Assembly (NCBI RefSeq): GCF_001885945.1
Contig: NZ_JXKQ01000002.1
Location: 1 to 64,000, forward strand
From: Enterococcus hermanniensis
Lineage (GTDB): Bacteria > Bacillota > Bacilli > Lactobacillales > Enterococcaceae
Length of the DNA: 64,000 nt
Reading direction: 5' to 3'
Shown one piece after another: positions 1 through 7,232 of this stretch. A model generated the notes under the pieces. The model searched no databases, was not told where the DNA came from, and was given only the letters and a program-made list of their open reading frames with translations. A program made the translations under genes and the position numbers. Numbering within the stretch: the stretch's first letter is position 1; every line of letters begins with the position of its first letter.

Positions 1-104
1 AATCAGTCATTGTTATGACACGTGCAACCAATGATGCTAACGGAAATACTTCTGGTGGTCATCAAGACTTTTATGAAACACGCTGGTATCACGATATTAA
101 GTAA
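1..104 (+). CDS. C-terminal end of an unidentified, probably phage late protein (cut by window edge)
   Basis: An open frame enters from the left edge and stops at 102-104, giving about 33 residues that end in ETRWYHDIK. I do not recognise the family. The segment is rich in Asn, Gly, Thr and aromatic residues, as in phage tail, baseplate or lysis proteins. The position, upstream of small genes and an attachment-site scar in comEA, makes a phage late gene the likeliest reading, but that is inference. An imperfect GC-rich inverted repeat follows at about 113-140. Confidence 0.4.
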   Translation, partial: SVIVMTRATNDANGNTSGGHQDFYETRWYHDIK

Positions 105-237
105 ATTAAATAAACAGCCCTCTAAATTTAATTAGAAGGCATTTATGGTAAAATAAAAAGAGCCCACCCGCAAAAGTGAAAGCTCTTCCTGTGTCTCAAG
201 TATATAAATATTATACCACACTTTGGGGAGGGATTTC

Positions 238-429
238 ATGGATAAAACCAACGAAAGGATACTTTTCAATAATCTTGAGTTGCAAGAATTAAAGAAAATT
301 ATTTTATATTCATTAAATGAAGGCTACAGTGTTTACTATCCAGATATTGAACTTACTAAAATGGTAATAACTAAGTTGTTTTCTGATGATGAATTTAAAA
401 AAATAAACCGAGAATTTATTGTAGAGTAA
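238..429 (+). CDS. Small hypothetical protein, probably phage
   Basis: This 63-residue, charged, mostly helical-looking protein is not one I recognise. The ATG at 238 is chosen because a strong ribosome binding site (GGGGAGGG) lies just before it. An in-frame TTG at 223 would put that binding site inside the gene, so it is unlikely to be the start. It is followed by a short non-coding stretch and a terminator at 511-543. Its place between a late-gene fragment and the minus-strand accessory genes fits the small genes of unknown role found at the 3' end of a prophage late operon. Confidence 0.6.
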   Translation: MDKTNERILFNNLELQELKKIILYSLNEGYSVYYPDIELTKMVITKLFSDDEFKKINREFIVE

Positions 430-510
430 ACAAATATTATAGAGGTTATGACGGCAAGTTGCTTATCAAACTAGATGAAAATAATCCTATATAAAAGAAT
501 ACTAACAAAC

Positions 511-543
511 AGCCCTCTACTTTTTAGTAGGGGGCTTATTTTT
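511..543 (+). terminator. Intrinsic terminator of the rightward phage transcript
   Basis: A stem pairing AGCCCTCTAC with GTAGGGGGCT around a TTTTTA loop is followed by TTATTTTT. It closes the rightward transcript that carries the small gene ending at 429. The 3' end of a minus-strand ORF overlaps it. Confidence 0.7.
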
Positions 544-706
544 GTGCTTTCTCAATCGTAACAAGAATAGAAATAAAGTCATCGTACGCCCACAGAACAA
601 GTAAAGGATTTGAAGATTTAAATGTTTCTGTCTATTCATCTGTTTCAACAGCAACAGTGTGTGTATCTAAAAAGTAAACTTTGCCAGCTTCATTTTTAAA
701 GTACAT
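536..706 (-). pseudogene. Small ORF interrupted by an in-frame amber stop
   Basis: On the minus strand an ATG at 706-704 is preceded by a strong AGGAGG binding site. It opens a frame of 24 residues beginning MYFKNEAGKVYF, then a TAG stop, then 31 more sense codons in the same frame (starting TETFKSSN) before a TAA at 536-538. Sequence on both sides of the TAG looks coding, for example LLVLWAYDDF after it. The simplest reading is a 56-residue phage protein broken by one nonsense change. Otherwise only a 24-residue peptide is made. The family is not recognised. Confidence 0.5.
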
Positions 707-750
707 AAAAATACCTCCTCTTTATGAGAAGGTACGCAATTTTAAACTCA

Positions 751-1140
751 TTAAAATAGGGAATTTGAAAATAGGTTAAACTTAGTTTGGATTTCGTGAT
801 ATAGTTCAGGATAAATATCTTTTAACGTGGCGATTTTTTTAGTCCCCACATCTTTTGAATGTACAGTAGAGACTTTGCTAGTTCGGCAATAACTATCGCG
901 AGATAAATTAAGGGTCGGAAACTCTTGCATAGAAATAAATATATCGAAATCTGGAATAATATTTGCCGGATTAGATATAGTAGAAACCGGTAATACAGTA
1001 AAGTCGCAAGGCCCAACTTCTTTTTCGCAACCGACAATCAGCACAGGTCGGCTTTTAAAAGCCAGCTTATTTGTTTTAACATCAAAGTATTTAAACCGGG
1101 ATGTCCGAAGCTCGCCTATAAATTGGGAATTGCTGCTCAT
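751..1140 (-). CDS. PemK/MazF-like toxin paired with a Panacea antitoxin
   Basis: This 129-residue protein carries an N-terminal stretch (FKYFDVKTNKLAFKSRPVLIVG) typical of PemK/MazF-type SH3-barrel toxins, where a basic residue and the RPVLIV strand sit near the start. The later part (VLPVSTISNP, then SKVSTVHSKDVG) fits the remaining strands of that fold. It starts four bases inside the end of the upstream Panacea-domain gene (ATGA overlap), so the two are translationally coupled, antitoxin first. By family it would be an mRNA endoribonuclease, but that activity is not established for this branch. The location beside a prophage end suggests a lysogenic accessory gene for maintenance or exclusion. 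Confidence 0.6.
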   Translation of the reverse strand: MSSNSQFIGELRTSRFKYFDVKTNKLAFKSRPVLIVGCEKEVGPCDFTVLPVSTISNPANIIPDFDIFISMQEFPTLNLSRDSYCRTSKVSTVHSKDVGTKKIATLKDIYPELYHEIQTKFNLFSNSLF

Positions 1141-1652
1141 AGGGCTAATACCTCATCGTCAAAGTCTTCGAATTCGTCAATATACATGTCGTATTCATGG
1201 TCGTAAAGTCGAACTTTTTTTGCATCTTCTCTTATGTCGTCCACATTAATGTGGCTATAACCATGATCGCTATCAGACAAACCATTTCTGCTTTTTAGCC
1301 ATGAATTTTCCTTATGTGTAAGATCAGCTAAAGCCCATGCTTCGAATTGTCCGTATTGAGCTATCACGTTATCAATTACGTATTGTTCTTTATCTGACAA
1401 ACACTTTTCTTTAACTGGATCAAAGGGTGCATAGTCGTTTTCAAAGAAAAATCGCAATTGAGGAAGAACTGGTCCGTATTTCCATCCTTCAAAATCGTTG
1501 TCAAAAAGAGGCTCGTTTGTTAACGCTAAACTTTCTCGTTGAGCAAGGTACATCAATTTTTGAAGTTTTAACTCACTGTTATTGAATTGAGAATTTGATC
1601 TTATTTCATAACTATAGACCATGTATTGAGCTAATTTTTTCAAATCTGACAT
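1137..1652 (-). CDS. Panacea-domain (DUF4065, SocA/GepA-like) antitoxin
   Basis: This protein of about 171 residues has the hallmarks of the Panacea domain: an opening helix (LKKLAQYMVYS), then LKLQKLMYLAQ, then FEGWKYGPVLPQLRFFF. The W-x-YGPV motif is the family signature. Panacea proteins are antitoxins that neutralise unrelated toxins and are common in phages. ATG at 1652 is chosen because AGGAG lies 11 bases upstream; a GTG at 1664 would overlap that site. The C-terminus is very acidic (EYDMYIDEFEDFDDE), a plausible toxin-contact tail. The gene overlaps the toxin gene by four bases. Confidence 0.75.
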   Translation of the reverse strand: MSDLKKLAQYMVYSYEIRSNSQFNNSELKLQKLMYLAQRESLALTNEPLFDNDFEGWKYGPVLPQLRFFFENDYAPFDPVKEKCLSDKEQYVIDNVIAQYGQFEAWALADLTHKENSWLKSRNGLSDSDHGYSHINVDDIREDAKKVRLYDHEYDMYIDEFEDFDDEVLAL

Positions 1653-1758
1653 AATTAATATCACTCCTTTATGAGAAAAAGTATTCCGGGCTATTTGTCA
1701 AGTTAAGTATAGCTTACACTAATACTTGTATCAAGCGACAGATCATAATTTAATAATT

Positions 1759-2013
1759 TTATATCACCGTCTGTTCGAATTCCATCATAATTTTTGTCTT
1801 TCCAACCACTGCATATTTCTGCACCACAAACTGTTTTCTACTATTAAATTGTCCACCAACAACGATCTTCATTCCGTCGGCAACGTCAGCAAGAAAATTC
1901 AATGAGTGACCAGCAATCAAACACGACTGATTATCTAACTTAAAATACAGTAGGGGACGTTCAGAAAACTTCAATATTTTGACTTTGCTAACCAGACCTG
2001 TAATTGACTCCAT
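1759..2013 (-). CDS. Small hypothetical protein, second gene of the LexA-boxed phage operon
   Basis: This 84-residue protein is predicted to be mostly beta strand (MESITGLVSKVKILKF, then PLLYFKLDNQSCLIAG, then MKIVVGGQFNSRKQFVV), a layout that recalls a small OB-like barrel. I do not recognise the family. ATG at 2013 is chosen because GAGGAG lies 8 bases upstream; a TTG at 2055 overlapping the previous stop is the alternative. It follows the DUF7694-like gene with 38 bases between them and should share its promoter. Confidence 0.6.
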   Translation of the reverse strand: MESITGLVSKVKILKFSERPLLYFKLDNQSCLIAGHSLNFLADVADGMKIVVGGQFNSRKQFVVQKYAVVGKTKIMMEFEQTVI

Positions 2014-2051
2014 GCGATCACTCCTCAATTTTGTGGATACAAAATAAAAGT

Positions 2052-2363
2052 TCAAGCAATTTCATTATGTTTACGATAAATATGATAGCAGTTACTAACT
2101 AAAAGTTTTTTTCCATCTTGTTTCATGTAAATATGGGCGCATTCGTAAGGCTTGAAAAATATATTTTTTAATTCAATCATCTGTTCTAAAGTAGGTTTAA
2201 TAGACCTATCTGAGTGAGAGATTGAAACGTGATCTTCATCATTATCTGTTGCAAGGACCAAAAAATCTAAGTCATTATATTTCCAATAAAAGCGCGCACC
2301 ACCTGGCCAAGGGCTCAAAAAAGTAATATTATCCGTATTAATAATGTCTTTAAACTCTCTCAT
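2052..2363 (-). CDS. DUF7694-like phage protein
   Basis: This 103-residue protein contains the run DHVSISHSDRSIKPTLEQM followed by IELKNIFF and ECAHIYM. It resembles the small DUF7694 proteins of phages, where an HVSIS strand precedes a P-T/W-x-x-M helix. The function is unknown. A GAGGAG binding site precedes the ATG. It is the first gene behind a promoter at 2394-2423 whose spacer contains a LexA-type box, so it is probably switched on by DNA damage or by a phage repressor. Family assignment is from memory of the motif and is moderate. Confidence 0.55.
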   Translation of the reverse strand: MREFKDIINTDNITFLSPWPGGARFYWKYNDLDFLVLATDNDEDHVSISHSDRSIKPTLEQMIELKNIFFKPYECAHIYMKQDGKKLLVSNCYHIYRKHNEIA

Positions 2364-2393
2364 ATTATCCGCTCCTCAAATTATATTAATATA

Positions 2394-2423
2394 ATTATAC
2401 GAACAAATGTTCCGTTTTGTAAA
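2394..2423 (-). promoter_or_regulatory. Sigma-A type promoter of the DUF7694-like operon
   Basis: On the minus strand TTTACA (plus 2418-2423) is separated by 18 bases from TATAAT (plus 2394-2399). The spacer is almost filled by a LexA-type inverted repeat. The first start codon is 31 bases downstream. Confidence 0.7.
2400..2413. promoter_or_regulatory. LexA/DinR-type operator between -35 and -10
   Basis: The sequence CGAACAAATGTTCC matches 13 of 14 positions of the Gram-positive LexA consensus CGAACRNRYGTTYG; only the last base differs. It occupies the promoter spacer, where bound repressor would block RNA polymerase. A half-site, GCGAACAAAT, follows at 2424-2433. A phage-encoded repressor using a similar site is the alternative. 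Confidence 0.6.
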
Positions 2424-2452
2424 GCGAACAAATCTTTAAATCGACAAAAAAA

Positions 2453-2541
2453 GGGGCAAAAAAGGGGCAAAAAACTGTCAAAGGGTGTCATTTGCTGTCA
2501 AAATTTATTCCCAATTAAAGACTTAAAAGCTTGATATGACA
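2453..2541. repeat. Short repeats at the prophage end, candidate integrase arm-binding sites
   Basis: Two GGGGC blocks lie 11 bases apart (2453 and 2464). Three TGTCA boxes then start at 2476, 2486 and 2496, exactly one helical turn apart, and an inverted copy (TGACA) is at 2537-2541. They lie between the last phage gene and the comEA junction. Regularly phased short repeats beside the core are typical of arm sites bound by tyrosine integrases. No integrase gene is in the window, so this is inference. Confidence 0.45.
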
Positions 2542-2554
2542 GTCTTTGTAAACC

Positions 2555-2595
2555 AATGGCATAGTTGTTCTATATCGCGAGGCAAATGGCAGTTT
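2555..2595. other. Probable attR junction between prophage and comEA
   Basis: The comEA reading frame becomes recognisable at TATCGCGAGGCAAATGG (from 2573). Upstream the same frame reaches a stop at 2549-2551 without ComEA-like sequence. The change from phage to ComEA sequence must lie close to 2573, and the shared core of the attachment site is expected here. Its exact extent needs the other prophage end. Confidence 0.5.
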
Positions 2596-2677
2596 CCAAG
2601 CGATTGAAGATTTAATGAAAGTATCTGGTATCGGGGAAAAGACGCTTGAAAATTTGAAAGACTCGATTACAATATAG
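2573..2677 (+). pseudogene. comEA: comEA remnant: C-terminal helix-hairpin-helix fragment
   Basis: Thirty-four codons and a stop encode YREANGSFQAIEDLM followed by KVSGIGEKTLENL. This is the second half of the helix-hairpin-helix DNA-binding domain of ComEA, the membrane-anchored DNA receptor of transformation. The VSGIGEKTLE hairpin is diagnostic. The signal anchor and first hairpin are missing, replaced by probable prophage sequence. The fragment sits 28 bases before comEB, as in the normal comEA-comEB-comEC order. The 5' part probably lies at the other end of the prophage, so precise excision could restore the gene. Confidence 0.8.
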
Positions 2678-2705
2678 GAAAGATCTAAATGAGAGGATGA
2701 ACACC

Positions 2706-3197
2706 TTGAAGACAGAAAGAATTCCATGGGACCAATACTTTATGGCGCAAGCTGTATTGTTATCATTAAGAAGTACGTGTACTCGCTTAGAAGTGGGTGC
2801 GACAATCGTTAGAGACAAGCGCATCATCGCGGGAGGATACAATGGGTCTGTTAGTGGCGATGTCCATTGTGTTGATGATGGCTGCTATGTAGTCGACGGA
2901 CATTGTTTACGAACGATCCATGCCGAGATGAATGCTTTATTACAATGTGCAAAACTAGGCATTGCGACCGATCAAGCGGAAATATACGTAACGCATTTTC
3001 CTTGTTTGGCATGTACAAAAGCTTTATTACAAGCCGGCATTAAGAAAATCCATTATTTAAAAGACTATCATAATGATCCTTATGCGATTGAATTAATCAG
3101 CCAAGTAGGCGCCAGCGTTCATCAAGTTCATTTAGAAAGCAAATATTTCACGAAATTGCAATTAGGAGAAGATGCTGCCACATCGCCGGAAAAATAG
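2706..3197 (+). CDS. comEB: ComE operon protein 2, dCMP deaminase family
   Basis: This protein of about 163 residues belongs to the zinc-dependent cytidine/deoxycytidylate deaminase family. The HAE zinc and proton-shuttle motif ([12 protein letters not shown]) and the PCLACTK zinc ligands are present, and CxxxxxCY-type cysteines precede them. It should deaminate dCMP to dUMP; ComEB itself is not needed for DNA uptake in Bacillus. TTG at 2706 is favoured because GAGAGG ends nine bases upstream, while the ATG at 2697 directly abuts that site. The 5' promoter side of the operon is separated from it by the prophage, which may change its expression. Confidence 0.85.
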   Translation: MKTERIPWDQYFMAQAVLLSLRSTCTRLEVGATIVRDKRIIAGGYNGSVSGDVHCVDDGCYVVDGHCLRTIHAEMNALLQCAKLGIATDQAEIYVTHFPCLACTKALLQAGIKKIHYLKDYHNDPYAIELISQVGASVHQVHLESKYFTKLQLGEDAATSPEK

Positions 3198-3214
3198 ACG
3201 AACTACGAAATTAT

Positions 3215-5422
3215 TTGATTTTGCCGATTTTTTGCGCCGTTTTATTGGGCGCACTTGTCTATCAATTCAATTATTGGCTATTATTTTTACTAATCGTATT
3301 AGTGCTACGAATCTGCTGTATGAAAAGACCGAAACTTTTAATCATGGTCTTTTTATGCAGCTTTTTTATCGGAATTAGATCCTACTTGTATGTCACTACT
3401 TTTTCAACTGATCACCTAGCAATGGCAAATGAACGAATAAACATTCAGGTAGATACCATTAAAATAGATGGAAACCTATTGAAGTTTTATGGTCAGATCG
3501 ATGGAAAAACGTATTTAATCTATTACACGTTGGCTACTGAAAAAGAAAAGTTGAGTTGGTCGAGTCAGAAGCCCCCTGATTACGCACTGATCAGTGGAAA
3601 GACCGAAAATTTTTCAGCGGCACGTAATTTAAATGGCTTCGATGAACAAAAATATTATCAAAGTATAGGGATTTCTCAAGCGCTACAAGCAGATTCGTTG
3701 AGCCCCACTCATTCAAAAAAAGGCAGTCTCAGCCGTATGCGGCACAGACTGATTGGTCGGATCACTCAACGATATTCCGATCATTTAGCAAGTTATATCA
3801 AAGCCTTAGTGATTGGCTACAAAGATTCGCAATTTAATGAGTATATGGATGGCTATAAAGCCAATGGCTTGCTCCATCTTTTTACACTTTCAGGATTGCA
3901 TATCCAATTTTATTTAGGTGGGCTGCATGTACTCTTAAAACGGCTGAGGTTAATTAGAGAATCACGTTTAGCTATTCTTTGTGTAGTTAGTTTGATCGTG
4001 ATTCCTTTGACCGGCGGAAGCTATAGTACGATTCGGGCTGTTTTTAGTTTCTTGATTACCTTTAGTTGTCTCACGTTTGATATTGTTTTATCTAAGCTTG
4101 ATCAATGGAGCGTCATGCTATTTTTATTAGTAAGCTGTTTTCCACTAGCATTATGGTCGGTGAGTGCTCAGTTAAGCTTATTCTTTTCGATGATCCTTTT
4201 GTACCTGGCTGATTTAGAATTAAAACAATGGCAGCATGCAATTATGTTTACTTTTTTAGCGATCCCGATTTTAATATATAGCTTCAGTGAGTGGTCGATC
4301 CTAGGCGGTGTGATGACACTTTTACTATTCCCTTTGTTTGAATGGGTAATTTTGCCTAGTTGCTTACTACTATTCGTTGGGTGCTTCCTGCCAGGTATTC
4401 ACGCTTTAGAACAGCTATTTGATGGAGTTCTACGATTTCTAGAAGGATTTTTAGTAAAATTATCTCTCCCGAATTTGATAATTGGGAAACCTAGTATGCT
4501 TGTATTTTTATGTCTATCAATCATCCTATTCATTTTGCTAGATCGGCTGAAATATCAGCAAACGTTTCACTTTTTGATCATGGTTGCAGTGATCTTGCTA
4601 TTTTCTATTTCTTATTCTTATAGAGGAATGATTGCTTTTATTGATGTAGGTCAAGGAGATTGCTTGTTTATTCGTTTACCGTTTAATCAAGAAACTTTTT
4701 TGATCGATACGGGTGGACGTTTGAATTTTAAACAAGCACCATGGAAACGACGACAGTCAAAAGCCCTCTCAGATTACAATGTACTCCCGTTTTTACGATC
4801 TGTCGGTTGTCAAAAAATCGATCATTTGATTGTGACCCATAATGATGAAGATCATATGGGAGAATTAGAAAATATTCTAAGTAAGATACGTGTCGGAAAT
4901 CTATACTTGGCTGCAGGTTCACAAATGGAATTAAGAAAGTTGTTGGAACCACTCAACGGTCCAACGATTCATTTAGTGAAACAAGGCGATCAGATTGGTC
5001 AGAAATTAAAATTAAAGATACTTTCTCCTCAAAAAAGTACTGGTGAGAACAATGATTCTCTCGTTACTTATTTTGAAGTCAATCAACAACGTTTTTTAAT
5101 CACCGGAGATCTTGAAATTACAGGAGAAGAAAATTTGATCAATCATTATCCAAACTTAAAAGTAGATATCCTAAAAGTTGGTCACCATGGGAGCAATACC
5201 TCCACGGGAGAGCAGTTTTTAAAAACGATTGACCCAAAATATGCCGTTATCTCTGTTGGCCGGAATAATCGCTATGGACATCCGACAGCAGAGACATTAG
5301 ATAAATTAACTAGTCAACAAATTCAGATCTTACGAACAGATCAGAATGGAATGATCTATTATCAGTGGTCTCCAATAACTAAGCGAGGAAAACTGAAATT
5401 CTTAATAGATTTTCCGAAATAA
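3215..5422 (+). CDS. comEC: DNA internalisation channel protein
   Basis: A polytopic protein of about 735 residues with the usual ComEC order: N-terminal membrane segments and a DUF4131 region (to about 160), the Competence domain with GLLHLFTLSGLHIQF (about 215-235) and many membrane helices, then an extracellular metallo-beta-lactamase-like domain from about 475. That domain shows DVGQGDCLFIRLP, IDTGG, HNDEDHMGE, GDLEITGE, GHHGSNTSTGEQF and RYGHPTAETL. ComEC carries single-stranded DNA across the membrane. The start is uncertain: the TTG at 3215 overlaps no strong binding site. The frame is intact, so only comEA is broken in this operon. Confidence 0.9.
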   Translation: MILPIFCAVLLGALVYQFNYWLLFLLIVLVLRICCMKRPKLLIMVFLCSFFIGIRSYLYVTTFSTDHLAMANERINIQVDTIKIDGNLLKFYGQIDGKTYLIYYTLATEKEKLSWSSQKPPDYALISGKTENFSAARNLNGFDEQKYYQSIGISQALQADSLSPTHSKKGSLSRMRHRLIGRITQRYSDHLASYIKALVIGYKDSQFNEYMDGYKANGLLHLFTLSGLHIQFYLGGLHVLLKRLRLIRESRLAILCVVSLIVIPLTGGSYSTIRAVFSFLITFSCLTFDIVLSKLDQWSVMLFLLVSCFPLALWSVSAQLSLFFSMILLYLADLELKQWQHAIMFTFLAIPILIYSFSEWSILGGVMTLLLFPLFEWVILPSCLLLFVGCFLPGIHALEQLFDGVLRFLEGFLVKLSLPNLIIGKPSMLVFLCLSIILFILLDRLKYQQTFHFLIMVAVILLFSISYSYRGMIAFIDVGQGDCLFIRLPFNQETFLIDTGGRLNFKQAPWKRRQSKALSDYNVLPFLRSVGCQKIDHLIVTHNDEDHMGELENILSKIRVGNLYLAAGSQMELRKLLEPLNGPTIHLVKQGDQIGQKLKLKILSPQKSTGENNDSLVTYFEVNQQRFLITGDLEITGEENLINHYPNLKVDILKVGHHGSNTSTGEQFLKTIDPKYAVISVGRNNRYGHPTAETLDKLTSQQIQILRTDQNGMIYYQWSPITKRGKLKFLIDFPK

Positions 5423-5513
5423 TCGTGTTAGCATAAATAAGCAACTGATTATCAAACAGAGAAGATGCTGTGACTGAAAATAAGTCATATTGAAACGCAC
5501 GAGGAGTAAATGC

Positions 5514-6551
5514 ATGAATACACAAGAAGCCGTTCAACAAATTAGGCAATCCCCGTTAGCACCAGTTTACTTGGTTACGGGAACAGAAGATTATTTAGTC
5601 CAAGAAATCCGCCAAGCATTTATGGATCGAATGAAAATAGATGATTTAGAAGAATTGAATTTTATGTCTTTTGATATGGATGAGTCTAACTTGGGAGCCG
5701 TGATCGATGAGGCGGAAACATTGCCTTTTTTTGGAGATTATCGATTGATCTTTGCTGAAAACCCTAGTTTTTTAACTGGAGAAAAAAAGAATAATAGCCA
5801 AGAACAAGATATTGATAGCTTGCTAGCTTATTTGAAACAGCCAGTTGAGACTTCTGTGATGGTCTTTTGGGCGAATTATCCTAAATTGGATGCGCGAAAG
5901 AAAGCTACCAAAGCGTTGAAAAAAACGACAATCATTGATGCCGCACCACTTCAAGAGCGAGATTTACGTAACTTTTTACAGCGTTATATCAGTAATGAGA
6001 ACGTGAAAATTTCACGAGAAGCCTTCGACTTGTTCTTAAGATTAACTGATTTTGATTTGTCAAAAGCAATGAACGAAATTGAAAAATTATTACTTTTAGC
6101 TGGTGAAGGGGGAACGATCACTCTGCAATTAGTCGAAGATTTAGTTCCTAAAACGTTAGAGCATAATATTTTTGAATTAACGGAACAAATTTTAAAAGGT
6201 GATACAGGTAAAGCTTATCAAACGTATGAAGAATTGCATCTGCAAGGAGAAGAAACCATCAAATTGACAGCAATCTTGATTGGGCAGATTCGTTTGCTAC
6301 TACAAACAAAAATATTACAAAAAATCGGCTATCAGCAAGCAAATATTGCTGAAACATTAGGTGTCCATCCTTATCGAGTGAAATTAGCGATGCAACAAGT
6401 AGCGAAGTTTCCTTTAAATTTACTTGTTTCGATGTACGATGAATTAGTTGAAAATGATTATGAAGTTAAAACCGGACAAGCAGAAAAAGAATTAAATTTC
6501 CAATTGTTTATTTTAAAAACGACTGAGCAGATTAAGCAAAAAAGAGCATGA
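5514..6551 (+). CDS. holA: DNA polymerase III delta subunit
   Basis: This 345-residue protein matches HolA, the clamp-loader subunit that opens the beta clamp. The N-terminal AAA-like domain begins APVYLVTGTEDYLVQE, lacking a functional P-loop as expected of delta. The middle helical region contains NEIEKLLLLAGE and ITLQLVEDLVPKTLEHNIFELTEQIL, and the C-terminal collar domain includes EETIKLTAILIGQIRLLLQ. ATG at 5514 is chosen because GAGGAG lies nine bases upstream; an upstream in-frame start adds 8 residues without a binding site. HolA commonly follows comEC and precedes rpsT in Firmicutes; here a redox cluster separates holA from rpsT. Confidence 0.92.
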   Translation: MNTQEAVQQIRQSPLAPVYLVTGTEDYLVQEIRQAFMDRMKIDDLEELNFMSFDMDESNLGAVIDEAETLPFFGDYRLIFAENPSFLTGEKKNNSQEQDIDSLLAYLKQPVETSVMVFWANYPKLDARKKATKALKKTTIIDAAPLQERDLRNFLQRYISNENVKISREAFDLFLRLTDFDLSKAMNEIEKLLLLAGEGGTITLQLVEDLVPKTLEHNIFELTEQILKGDTGKAYQTYEELHLQGEETIKLTAILIGQIRLLLQTKILQKIGYQQANIAETLGVHPYRVKLAMQQVAKFPLNLLVSMYDELVENDYEVKTGQAEKELNFQLFILKTTEQIKQKRA

Positions 6552-6764
6552 ATTTAGCGATCGTTTATTTATAAGAAGAGACCAAGACAGGAGTTGAAAA
6601 TACTTTTGTGTTGCTCTTTTTTTTTAGTAAAAAACCCTCGATTGTTCACTTATACACAAATTTGCGGTATGATAACATTATTCATTTAAGAAAGCGCTTA
6701 AAAATGCGATATATTAGTCAATTCGGCTTGTATATAGATAAATATTTTGGGAAGGATGAACAAA

Positions 6765-7214
6765 ATGGCAGTAGCAAAAATTATTTATGCCACAAATACA
6801 GGCAACACTGAAGAAATCTCAGAAATTTTAGAAGAGGCGTTTGAAGCATTAACTGTTGAAGTAGAGCGTATTGAAGCAGACGATGCTACAGCAGCTAGTT
6901 ATGAAGAGGCAGATATCTGTGTTCTGGCAACTTATACAGATGGTGACGGAGAGCGCCCTTTTGATTTAGAAGATTTTTACGAAGAATTGCTAGATGAAGA
7001 TTTATCAGGAAAAATTTATGGTGTGGTAGGAACCGGCGATAGTGAACTGTATCCAGATTACTTTTGTCAAGCAGCAATTGATTTTGATGAAGCCTTCGCT
7101 CAAACAGGGGCAAAAAAAGCAGCAGAAGTCGTAAAAATTGAAAACGCAGCAGATGATGAAGATGAAGAAGCCCTGATTGAATTTGTTAAAACATTAGTCG
7201 CAGCTGTTGGTTAG
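6765..7214 (+). CDS. Short-chain flavodoxin
   Basis: This 149-residue protein is a flavodoxin. The FMN phosphate loop ATNTGNTEE lies near residue 10, and the later FMN-binding loops are seen as TYTDGDGERPFD (about 60) and GTGDSELYPDYFCQA (about 90). It is very acidic, as usual for an electron carrier. ATG at 6765 has AAGGA eight bases upstream. The gene lies 18 bases before an NfnA-like reductase, so it probably forms an operon with the two reductase subunits and may be their low-potential electron partner in place of ferredoxin. The long 5' region (6552-6764) probably contains its promoter. Confidence 0.9.
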   Translation: MAVAKIIYATNTGNTEEISEILEEAFEALTVEVERIEADDATAASYEEADICVLATYTDGDGERPFDLEDFYEELLDEDLSGKIYGVVGTGDSELYPDYFCQAAIDFDEAFAQTGAKKAAEVVKIENAADDEDEEALIEFVKTLVAAVG

Positions 7215-7232
7215 AAAATGAGGTGACAGAAT

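Noticed and set aside
420-495. Possible XkdX-like short phage protein after 429 (frame ending in DGKLLIKLDENNPI)
   Set aside because: No ATG, GTG or TTG with a binding site opens this frame and it is only about 30 codons.
3172-3378. 68-codon frame overlapping the comEB/comEC junction, preceded by AGGAGAAG
   Set aside because: It is out of frame with both genes, has no homology I recognise and is short; comEC runs through it in a different frame with clear ComEC sequence soon after.
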